DNA of 64,000 bases from contig JBBQDN010000001.1 in NCBI GenBank assembly GCA_038319685.1, forward strand, positions 1-64,000, in the 5' to 3' direction. The first letter of the stretch is position 1. Each line of letters begins with the position of its first letter. Shown here piece after piece: positions 43,669 through 50,715 of this stretch. This stretch comes from UBA6022 sp038319685 (GTDB taxonomy: Bacteria; Patescibacteriota; Saccharimonadia; Saccharimonadales; Saccharimonadaceae). The position numbers and the translations under genes are program-made. Below the pieces are notes generated by a model. The model did no database searches and had not been told where the DNA came from. It was given only the letters and a program-made list of their open reading frames with translations.

Positions 43669-44610
43669 TCAACGATTAACTATATGTTCTTCCAGAAACG
43701 GCGCTATCTTAGCGGCCGTTTTTCTTGGTACAATTTTAAGAATTTTATTCATTCTCTCGATGCGTGATTTAGGTAGATTATTTTGACCATCATCGATCAT
43801 TTTTTGCTCATATCGAAAACATTTCGTAAGCCGTGTTTCAAATGGCACACCGTCATCATAACCCCCGATGCATCGAAAACCGATCACACCGTGGTTCTTT
43901 CTCACGATTAGAGTTGCCTCGATTGAATTTCCACCACCAAAAGAGGCGCTACTTTGAATTGGAACAGATTTATCGTAGTGACCGATATAAGTAACCCTTA
44001 AATCTTTGATACATGACTGCAGCGCGAGTGCTTTATTTATTAAATCTAATACTTCCTGGTCATTATATAGCTTAGGAAACCCAGTATCATCTATAATGGT
44101 GACTCCGCCTCTAGGGCTACTTTTTAATGCATAATCAGCATGATTAATCGCATTTCTAAACCTTGAATCGAACGTTTTCTCGAATGGTCTATGAACATTA
44201 CTGTGATTAGTTCTACTAACTTTTGACTTCAATCTAGATATTTTTTCAAGGACAGTTAAATTTACATAGTTCTTATTTTTATTGTTTGCAATTATATAAT
44301 CGTTACCCTGCACGGTATTAATCAAATTTGAAATTAGTTCATAGTTTTCTGCACACTCAACGACATGCACATACAGCAATAACATCATGTTTGTCTTTAA
44401 AGAATATCTAAAATTATTTTGCTGCCTGCCCATCTCATCGAAAACATCTTCAGTGTTCTCGTATGGTTCCCAGCCCGCGTCACTAGCTCCCCTGAACGCC
44501 AAAAGAGACATAATCACGTTGAATTCTGACTTTTCAAACGCCTCTTCAAATAATGGCTTGAGGGTATCCATATTTTCTTGATAATACTTTTGAAAATTGT
44601 TGCGTAACAT
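43669..44610 (-). CDS. HEPN-like domain protein (cassette gene 2)
   Basis: A 313-residue soluble, AT-rich-coded protein. The N-terminal half is helical and contains SRFRNAINHADYAL, with RNAINH matching the Rx4-6H (polar second residue) ribonuclease motif of HEPN domains (about residue 151). The C-terminal half is mixed. HEPN RNases act in phage defence and toxin-antitoxin systems; no nucleotidyltransferase partner is next to it. Alone in its cassette. Family call is from one motif and helix pattern. Confidence 0.55.
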   Translation of the reverse strand: MLRNNFQKYYQENMDTLKPLFEEAFEKSEFNVIMSLLAFRGASDAGWEPYENTEDVFDEMGRQQNNFRYSLKTNMMLLLYVHVVECAENYELISNLINTVQGNDYIIANNKNKNYVNLTVLEKISRLKSKVSRTNHSNVHRPFEKTFDSRFRNAINHADYALKSSPRGGVTIIDDTGFPKLYNDQEVLDLINKALALQSCIKDLRVTYIGHYDKSVPIQSSASFGGGNSIEATLIVRKNHGVIGFRCIGGYDDGVPFETRLTKCFRYEQKMIDDGQNNLPKSRIERMNKILKIVPRKTAAKIAPFLEEHIVNR

Positions 44611-44779
44611 TGTTAAACGGCCTCCGAATATCTTGAGTATACTACATTGTTAATTTTTTAAGATGCTTGTGCTTGTATGTCATATAGCTCAAGCGCTATA
44701 ATATAAACAGCCTTACGTCTTAATGTGAGTAGCCCGTGGCGTTCAATCTGAGAAGATGCGCAGTAGCCGGGCCGCTGGT

Positions 44780-45048
44780 GCCAGAGAACGGTTCTTTTGT
44801 TTTGGAGAAATATGATGTGATATTAGCGAGATAGAGAGGGATGGAGGGATGGCGGTCGCTACCGCTTCCTATTTCCGCTTGATTGTTTCTCGGCAAAAGT
44901 AAACTTTTCCAGAACTGCACGGCGCTGCATGAACCCCCGAACTTTTGCTAGGCAACAGGATTCCGGGGTTCGGATCCCTCCGATCTGGCACACATAGACC
45001 CGACCAAATGGTCGGGTCTATGTGTAGCTGGGGCTAGTGGATATGTTT
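44780..45048 (-). repeat. Composite repeat A with R3
   Basis: From an AGAGAACGGTTCT palindrome-like segment, through AAAAGTAAACTTTT, a GAACCCC/GGGGTTC stem enclosing TTGC/GCAA, and the stem GACCCGACCA/TGGTCGGGTC, to TAGCTGGGGCTAGTGGATAT at 45025. The same series is found at 45990-46171. The inner stem differs between copies but still pairs. Confidence 0.8.
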
Positions 45049-45098
45049 AGAACTTTTCAGATAGATTTTAACATACCTAATCACCCTCAAATACCGAA

Positions 45099-45923
45099 TT
45101 ACGGCTTCAGTGCTTGTACAAGTTCCTTGTGAATAAGACCATTCGAAACAACAAGCCCATTGATTTCTCCATCCAGTCGTCCAGTTTCATTACCATAAAG
45201 ATCTGTGACTGTACCACCAGCCCCTTCAACAATCAGTTTCACAGACGCTGCTTCAAATGGAGTTCTTACACCAACGAATGCACCTTCAAATTCACCCTTA
45301 GCAACCTCTACGCAACCATGGGCAAGCGAACGAGTATTAAAAATCTTCGCTCCTTGACCTTCAAGCCTGTCATATAGGACACCATTTGTTACGAGGTCAT
45401 CGAAACGCAGACCACTTCCGAAGTGAACGTAACTACCTTTAATAACTTCTTTCTTAGATACTTCCAGCGGAACACCGTTAAGTAAAGATTGTTCTCCGCG
45501 CTCAGCTGTATACAACTCATCACGAAGGGGATTGTATACAACACTAAAGAGTGAGCGACCTTCGGTATCAAGCCTCGCAAGGCACACGGTAAATGTATCT
45601 AATTTACCGATAGCCTGCGTACCATCAATAGGATCTAATACCCAGGTATAGCGTGAATCGACATTGTCTTCGGTGCTTTCTTCTTCGCCGTGTACACGAT
45701 CAGAAGAGAACCGTTGTTTGATTTTTTCAATAATCATTGCATTGACAGCGATGTCTATATTAGTCACCGGTGTATTGTCGGCTTTCCATCTGGTCTCGAT
45801 TGTGTCTCTCAACGCTTCACGAATGTAAACACCTGCTTCTTTAACGATATCTATTGTAAATTCAAAGTCACTTTTATTAGTTTCGTATTCACCATTACTA
45901 GTCTGCGTAGGTATCTCAGTCAT
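45099..45923 (-). CDS. Inositol monophosphatase family protein (cassette gene 3)
   Basis: A 274-residue metal-dependent phosphatase: VHGEEESTEDN (metal ligands Glu-Glu), WVLDPIDGTQAIGKL (DPIDGT metal site, about residues 97-102) and a C-terminal segment FEAASVKLIVEGAGGTVTDLYG (weak form of the WDxAAG motif; the Asp is missing and Trp is Phe). Likely substrates are inositol phosphates, 3'-phosphoadenosine-5'-phosphate or histidinol phosphate. A single gene in the array, with its own start. Confidence 0.9.
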   Translation of the reverse strand: MTEIPTQTSNGEYETNKSDFEFTIDIVKEAGVYIREALRDTIETRWKADNTPVTNIDIAVNAMIIEKIKQRFSSDRVHGEEESTEDNVDSRYTWVLDPIDGTQAIGKLDTFTVCLARLDTEGRSLFSVVYNPLRDELYTAERGEQSLLNGVPLEVSKKEVIKGSYVHFGSGLRFDDLVTNGVLYDRLEGQGAKIFNTRSLAHGCVEVAKGEFEGAFVGVRTPFEAASVKLIVEGAGGTVTDLYGNETGRLDGEINGLVVSNGLIHKELVQALKP

Positions 45924-45989
45924 AGGATTATTATAGCAAACAAAAAGATTCCACGAATGAAGTCTTTAAGCATAATCAACTTGCTAGGC

Positions 45990-46171
45990 TGGAGGGGTTA
46001 AGAGAACAGTTCTCTAAACCAAAAGTAAACTTTTCCAAAACTGCACAGCGCTGCACGAACCCCTCAGTGTTTTGCCTTTGGCAAAACCGGGGGTTCGGAT
46101 CCCTGCACAGGCAAGAAAAAAACCGACCAAATGGTCGGGTCTATGCGTGGCTAGGGCTAGTGGATGTGTTT
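45990..46171 (-). repeat. Composite repeat B with R4
   Basis: Second copy of the composite repeat: AGAGAACAGTTCTCT palindrome, AAAAGTAAACTTTT, GAACCCC...GGGGGTTC enclosing TTTTGCC/GGCAAAA, ACCGACCAAATGGTCGG, ending with TGGCTAGGGCTAGTGGATGT at 46148. Confidence 0.8.
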
Positions 46172-46260
46172 CAGGAAACATTTGAATATGGAGACACCCT
46201 CAGTCGAGGGGCTCCATCGCTGGTGCATCTCCTCTCGTGAGGGTGTAGTGGTGGTGTTCG

Positions 46261-46623
46261 TCAGCTCTGGAAGACCAAGTTGCGAACCTTGGCCGGGTCG
46301 AGCTTGCTGCCACCCGGCGGGAACAGCACTGTGGTCTCACCCGTGATGTACGAGTACAGAGACAGGCGGCCATCTCCGATGTCGGACACCAAGTAGATCA
46401 ACAGGCTGACGGTGTACGGAGTGGGTTCTGACCCACTCCACTCGAAGTCCTCCTGCATCTGGGCGAACTAGTTGAACGTCACGGTGAGGCTGCGCCTGTC
46501 CGCGCTGTTGCCCGTGATCTCGACCGTTGCGATCTCGCCGCGGTAGAGGTAGTTCTCGTTCCGGTTCTGGACTTCAAGCTGGCCACCGACGAATCGGTTG
46601 GCCATTTCTTGGGTTAGCTCCAT
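46261..46623 (-). pseudogene. Hypothetical gene with an in-frame TAG (cassette gene 4)
   Basis: From ATG at 46623 an open frame of 51 codons (MELTQEMANRFVGGQLEVQN...) ends at TAG 46468-46470, then the same frame continues for 68 codons (FAQMQEDFEWSGSEPTPYTV...) to TGA at 46261. Codon use, GC-rich and ending in C/G, is uniform on both sides, so the TAG is probably a recent nonsense change (TGG to TAG would restore Trp). The product would be a small beta-rich protein of about 120 residues. Function unknown. It lies between repeats R4 and R5. Confidence 0.6.
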
Positions 46624-46698
46624 GTTCTCTATCCATTTCTGCTAGTAGGGCTGGAGTTAATATATATCTTAATACAAAGTAATAATAATGTCAATGCC

Positions 46699-46731
46699 TG
46701 GCTGGGATGGAGGGATTCGATATATTTCTTC
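46699..46731 (-). repeat. tRNA-3'-end repeat R5, next to tRNA-Gln
   Basis: The last 22 nt of tRNA-Gln (46699-46720) plus TATATTTCTTC, directly abutting the intact gene. It is identical to 43125-43157. Confidence 0.9.
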
Positions 46732-46806
46732 TGGCTGGGATGGAGGGATTCGAACCCCCGAATGTCGGCACCAAAAGCCGATGCCTTACCACTTGGCGAC
46801 ATCCCA
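46732..46806 (-). tRNA. tRNA-Gln (UUG), CCA encoded
   Basis: On the minus strand: acceptor TGGGATG/CATCCCA, D arm CGCC...GGTAAGGC, anticodon stem TCGGC/GCCGA around loop TTTTGGT (anticodon TTG), T arm with GGTTCGAAT, discriminator G and encoded CCA. Complete. It is the anchor of the repeat array. Confidence 0.93.
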
Positions 46807-46813
46807 CTGATTA

Positions 46814-46834
46814 CCAGAAGAAAAATATCGAATT
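46814..46834 (-). repeat. Inverted copy of the array sequence beyond tRNA-Gln
   Basis: CCAGAAGAAAAATATCGAATT is, apart from one base, the reverse complement of the GATTCGATATATTTCTTCTGG at 46715-46735. The tRNA-Gln is thus flanked by inverted repeats of about 20 bp. Confidence 0.7.
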
Positions 46835-46844
46835 GTTAATGAAA

Positions 46845-46996
46845 TATGGAGGGATTCGGTCACGTCCCGCGACCCCGCGAGTTCGCTATTGACGATTAAT
46901 CGTCATCGGAACATCGCTCTCAAACAGCCACTGGCTGTTTTCGCCCCCGAATGTCGGCACCAAAAGCCGATGCCTTACCACTTGGCGACATCCCAA
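46845..46996 (-). pseudogene. Second tRNA-Gln copy, interrupted in the T arm
   Basis: 46942-46994 repeats tRNA-Gln exactly from the T stem through the anticodon to the 5' acceptor. The 3' part TGGAGGGATTCG (46847-46858) is separated from it by about 84 bp (46859-46942) containing GACGATTAATCGTC and AAACAGCCACTGGCTGTTT hairpins, and the acceptor 3' strand with CCA is missing. It is not expected to give a normal tRNA unless the insert is removed and the end rebuilt. Confidence 0.75.
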
Positions 46997-47166
46997 TAAT
47001 AAATATTGACGGTAACATTCGTCCGAAAATGAGTCTGTAATTTGGCTTTTACCGGCTGTTTACCATCTCGTGACGCTATGACATTGTACCATAACCTCTG
47101 TGCATTTTAAAAGGGCAGGGGTATGCTGTTTTGGAGTAACATGCACTATAAACCGACATTTTCAGT

Positions 47167-47178
47167 TAGAATAGATAG
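47167..47178 (+). promoter_or_regulatory. Leaderless promoter of the RlmD-like gene
   Basis: TAGAAT at 47167-47172, then 6 nt to the ATG at 47179. Confidence 0.55.
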
Positions 47179-48483
47179 ATGAGTAAAAAAATCTTTCCTA
47201 TCGTCGAGGTACAACTCGACAAAATTGTTGGCGGCGGCCAGACGCTCGGCCAAGTTGACTATGGCAAAAAAATCTTTGTTTGGGGTGGACTGCCGGGTGA
47301 AAAAGTCAGTGTCCAGGTCACCAAGAAAAAATCAAATCTGCTGGAAGGTGTCGTTGTCGATGTCCTCACGGCAAGCGACGAGCGCGTATCACCACGTGAC
47401 GAACAAAGCTATTTGTCGACCAGTCCATGGCAAATTATGTCGATGGACGCCGAACAGCACTACAAATCTGCGTTGATCGAAGAAGCATTTGAACTCCACG
47501 ATATCGTCCTGCCAGTCCCGATTACGGTCACGACCGATGATCGTGAGTATCACTATCGCAACAAAATCGAATTTAGTTTTTACTGGGACAAGGACCGTGA
47601 CGAGCTTGATCTCGCGTTTTTCCGCCGTGGTACTCATGGTAAAATTCCTGTCGATGGCACGAGCCTGGCGCTTGAACCAATCAATACCGCGGCTACTAAG
47701 ATTCGTGACTTACTTCGAAAACGTCCAGGCATCCAAGCTTTTATGCTAAAAACCCTGCTTGTCCGTTCAAGTGCCGATGGCAAAGTCGCTGCTCAGTTAT
47801 ATGTCAAAGAAAAAACATTTGACCTCTTTACCGATGATGATCTGTCACAGCTTGATATTACCGGGTTTGAACTGATATTTTCGAATCCAAAAAGTCCAGC
47901 TAGTGTCATTACCGAACGGCTTCAGGCATGGGGTGAAACAACACTAACAGATACGATCATGGGCGTTCCTTTTACCTACGCAGTTGAAGGTTTTTTCCAG
48001 ATCAACATTCCTGTTTATGAACTTGCCCTAAAAGATATGAAGACATGGCTCGAAGCAGGCAAGCCAACGGTCGACCTATATAGTGGTGTCGGAACAATCG
48101 GCCTGACTATCGGCGGCGGCAATGTCACCCTAGTTGAAATCAACGAACATGCAGTCCGTGAAATGAAACGGAATATCACCGCACTTGAACGCGAAAATGA
48201 AGCAAAGGCCATTCTGGCACCAAGCGAAACAGCGCTCGAACACATCACCTCAGATGCGACTATCATTGTCGACCCCCCACGCGCAGGTTTACATGAAGAC
48301 GTCATCACGAAACTACTCGAATCGGCACCAGCTCGGATTATCTATCTATCATGTAATCCCGTCACTCAAGCCCGCGATGTCCAACGCTTGGCCGAAAAAT
48401 ACGGTATCAAAGCCCACCAAGGATATAATTTCTTCCCACGAACACCTCATATCGAGCACCTCGTCGTCCTCGACCTGAAATAA
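47179..48483 (+). CDS. RlmD/TrmA-type 23S rRNA or tRNA (uracil-5)-methyltransferase without Fe-S cysteines
   Basis: A 434-residue class I SAM methyltransferase: N-terminal TRAM domain (about 7-62), a central domain, SAM motifs VDLYSGVGTIGLTI (about 293-306) and VEINEHAV, the PPRAGLHEDV motif and the catalytic cysteine in IYLSCNPVTQARDV. Family members such as RlmD bind a 4Fe-4S cluster through four cysteines after the TRAM domain; here the region RVSPRDEQSYLSTSPWQIM has none. The target uridine is unknown. It ends near a tiny leaderless ORF. Confidence 0.93.
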   Translation: MSKKIFPIVEVQLDKIVGGGQTLGQVDYGKKIFVWGGLPGEKVSVQVTKKKSNLLEGVVVDVLTASDERVSPRDEQSYLSTSPWQIMSMDAEQHYKSALIEEAFELHDIVLPVPITVTTDDREYHYRNKIEFSFYWDKDRDELDLAFFRRGTHGKIPVDGTSLALEPINTAATKIRDLLRKRPGIQAFMLKTLLVRSSADGKVAAQLYVKEKTFDLFTDDDLSQLDITGFELIFSNPKSPASVITERLQAWGETTLTDTIMGVPFTYAVEGFFQINIPVYELALKDMKTWLEAGKPTVDLYSGVGTIGLTIGGGNVTLVEINEHAVREMKRNITALERENEAKAILAPSETALEHITSDATIIVDPPRAGLHEDVITKLLESAPARIIYLSCNPVTQARDVQRLAEKYGIKAHQGYNFFPRTPHIEHLVVLDLK

Positions 48484-48509
48484 TATTTGCACATCAATAC
48501 TTATTATGC

Positions 48510-48521
48510 TATAATAAAATT
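48510..48521 (+). promoter_or_regulatory. Leaderless promoter of the 32-residue ORF
   Basis: TATAAT at 48510-48515, then 6 nt to the ATG at 48522. Confidence 0.65.
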
Positions 48522-48620
48522 ATGAGTCATCATAAACCTCAGTTTTGGACAGCTTCAGCCGCAATTAACGGCGTACTCATGTATGTCGCATGCCAAAACC
48601 GAGGCTTATCACGCATCTAA
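48522..48620 (+). CDS. 32-residue peptide with own promoter and terminator
   Basis: Complete ORF, MSHHKPQFWTASAAINGVLM then YVACQNRGLSRI. It has a perfect TATAAT 6 nt before its ATG, the pattern used by real genes here, and a strong terminator 25 nt after its stop. One weak hydrophobic stretch and one cysteine. No family is recognised. Confidence 0.6.
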   Translation: MSHHKPQFWTASAAINGVLMYVACQNRGLSRI

Positions 48621-48644
48621 CTTATAAAAAATACGACGCTAGAT

Positions 48645-48670
48645 AAGTCTCCGCACTCGGAGACTTTTTA
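48645..48670 (+). terminator. Terminator after the 32-residue ORF
   Basis: AAGTCTCCG/CGGAGACTT hairpin followed by TTT. Confidence 0.85.
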
Positions 48671-48756
48671 CATCTAAAATCATCATCGACCCGGAGATTT
48701 ATCTGGCTTCGCATACGCGGAGCTGTTCATTTACATCCTCCAGAAGGGAAAAGATC

Positions 48757-49935
48757 GTGGTGCAAACACTCGAGAACAGTTTGAGGCTCCTTCGTATAGA
48801 AGCAGTGATTACGAGCACGCTGCTGGCGATGCCAATCATGAATCCGTTCTTCCAAAGTATTGGGATGGACCAGGGTCAGATTGGACTGAGTCAGGCAGGG
48901 TTTATGACTGCCGTATTCTTCCTTAACGTCCCAACAGGGTGGCTAGCGGATCGGTTTAGTCGTAAAGCTTGTAATGCAGTTGGTGACGCTTTGGCGTCAA
49001 TTGGGTTTATACTGTACGCTTTCGCTGGTAGTTTCACAGAGGTAATAATCTATGAAATCATCATCGGAATCGGCATGGCATTCACCCAAGGAGCAGACAG
49101 TGCACTGTTAAAAGCCTACTGTGCGGGGCTAAAGCGGTCGCTGTTTCGTGAGCAATCCATACTGTCTGTTTGGCGACCAATCGCACAGATTGTGCTCGTC
49201 ATTGCTGGCGGCATAATCGGTGCGTACAGTTTCCGGCTGGCAATTGTATTGTCTGCTATTCCGTACATTGTCGGCGCGATCATCTCACTATTTATGACCG
49301 AGGCAGGTGAGCGGCGCACATCACACCGCAACCCGTTTGCCGACATGTGGGGTATCGTCAAAGACAGTGTCCATATCGACAAGCGGCTGAAATGGCTGAT
49401 TATCGCGTTTGCCGTCAGTAGGGAAATTACCCATCCGATGATCTGGGCACTGACACCACTGCTTTTACTTGCAGGGGTGCCGGTTGCTCTGGTCGGATTT
49501 GGCTGGGCAATGAACGCGGCAATGGCAAGTGTCGGGGCAGTCGTTGCTGGTCACAGACGAAAGAACGGTCAGCTACTGAGCGAATGTCTGTCGGAATGGC
49601 AACGATTCGCACTACCGACCGGGCTGGTGATTATCGCACTGGTTGTGATGAGTATCCATGTGTCCGCATGGACGATTTGGCTATATGCCTGCCTGGGGTT
49701 CGCCCAAGGCTGGGCGGCAAGTGTTATGATGCCGATGATATCGACACACGCACGACCCGATGTCCAAGCGGTCGTTTCATCCGTCGCACTCAGTGTCAGC
49801 CAGTTGCTGTACATCCCACTTGTATGGGTAGTCAACGTCGTTGGCGTGATCGATATCAGGCTGACAATGGTCGCAACAGTGGTTGTTTTTGCTCCACTTG
49901 TCGTATTCACATCACTGAAACTTTCCCGAATGTAG
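48757..49935 (+). CDS. MFS transporter
   Basis: A 392-residue protein with about twelve membrane segments. The loop between segments 2 and 3 has PTGWLADRFSRKA, the MFS signature GxxxDRxxRR. Drug-efflux-type topology; substrate unknown. Starts with GTG GTG after AAGGG. It has GC-rich codon use relative to the neighbours. A terminator follows at 49952. Confidence 0.9.
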   Translation: MVQTLENSLRLLRIEAVITSTLLAMPIMNPFFQSIGMDQGQIGLSQAGFMTAVFFLNVPTGWLADRFSRKACNAVGDALASIGFILYAFAGSFTEVIIYEIIIGIGMAFTQGADSALLKAYCAGLKRSLFREQSILSVWRPIAQIVLVIAGGIIGAYSFRLAIVLSAIPYIVGAIISLFMTEAGERRTSHRNPFADMWGIVKDSVHIDKRLKWLIIAFAVSREITHPMIWALTPLLLLAGVPVALVGFGWAMNAAMASVGAVVAGHRRKNGQLLSECLSEWQRFALPTGLVIIALVVMSIHVSAWTIWLYACLGFAQGWAASVMMPMISTHARPDVQAVVSSVALSVSQLLYIPLVWVVNVVGVIDIRLTMVATVVVFAPLVVFTSLKLSRM

Positions 49936-49951
49936 AGGAGGTATATGAGAT

Positions 49952-49984
49952 ACCCGAGACTATTACTAGTCTCGGGTTTTTTCA
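49952..49984 (+). terminator. Terminator of the MFS gene
   Basis: ACCCGAGACTA/TAGTCTCGGGT stem followed by TTTTTTC. Confidence 0.92.
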
Positions 49985-49996
49985 TTTAAAATGATA

Positions 49997-50034
49997 ATTT
50001 TATTTTATTTTATTTTATTTTATTTTATTTTATT
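49997..50034 (+). repeat. TTTTA pentanucleotide repeat
   Basis: About 7.5 uninterrupted units of TTTTA between the MFS terminator and the structured repeat. Such runs are prone to slippage. Confidence 0.95.
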
Positions 50035-50040
50035 AATAGT

Positions 50041-50312
50041 CTTAATCCTTACTTTGTTGCTGCAAAGTAACTAGGTCCTTTCTTTCCCAAAGAAACAAAC
50101 CCCTTTGTTCCTTTTGTCAGCAAAATGAACCGAAAACTGCTGGTCGGCTTCACTCCTCCGGGGACTCCCAGTTAAAAAGACTGGTCGCTGCGGAACGACC
50201 CTTTCAGGGATCGATCCATGACGGTTTCTTTTAGTTATTTGTCATGGACACGTCCTCGCGAACTATTCCAGTCTTTTTAACCGTCAGTCCTCGGGTCGCT
50301 GCAGATGACCAG
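50041..50312 (+). repeat. Structured dispersed repeat, copy II (candidate ncRNA family)
   Basis: 5' hairpin TTACTTTG/CAAAGTAA (50050-50070), then stem P1 GTTAAAAAGACTGG (50171-50184) with CCAGTCTTTTTAAC (50268-50281), a hairpin P2 GGTCG/CGACC with loop CTGCGGAA, and P3 CCATGAC (50216-50222) with GTCATGG (50241-50247) around an 18-nt loop. Followed by CCTCGGGTCGCTGCAGATGACC. Near-identical copies at 1 and 63543; a diverged inverted copy follows at 50398. No ORF of note. Confidence 0.85.
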
Positions 50313-50397
50313 GCGAAGAGCGCAGGTTACCACCTCCCACTCGCCATCTTCCAACTTCTATATTCCATCTTCCAACCCACCTCCCCGGGGTCTGGGG
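50313..50397. repeat. Low-complexity tail shared by copies II and IV
   Basis: CCACCTCCCACTCGCCATCTTCC-type pyrimidine tract. The same tract follows copy III (63865-63905) and, reversed, makes up the insertion in cysS. Confidence 0.7.
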
Positions 50398-50607
50398 TAT
50401 CTGGAGCGACCCGAGAAGTGAGAGATAAGATGACAGGAATAATGTGCGAGGACGTGTCACGAATCCATAACTAAAATTATATATTCGTGACTGCCCACAG
50501 GGCATTCCGCAGCACCCTGTCAGATTATTTCGAGATTCCCGGCGGAGTGAAGCAGCCCCAGGAACTTTTGTTACTTTTGTTGGTACAAAAGTAAAAGATA
50601 ATGAAAT
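50398..50607 (-). repeat. Structured dispersed repeat, copy IV (inverted, diverged)
   Basis: On the minus strand it keeps the loops GCTGCGGAA and TTTTAGTTAT, ACACGTCCTCGC and TCTCGGGTCGCT, in the same order as copy II. Its stems differ: P3 is ATTCACGA-type (50457-50464 with 50483-50490, again an 18-nt loop), P2 is CAGGG/CCCTG, P1 is TGACAGG/CCTGTCA. Loops conserved and stems compensated indicate a structured RNA. Confidence 0.75.
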
Positions 50608-50715
50608 AAAAGTATAACTGAACAACGGAAGTATATATGACAAACGCAGCAGAGTCTGGTGCTTTGCAGGACAAAAGAAAGGATTAAATAATTCTAAAAG
50701 TTAAAATAAAACGAG

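Noticed and set aside
44720..44920. 66-residue minus-strand ORF
   Set aside because: Runs across the composite repeat and has no start signal; better explained by the repeat.
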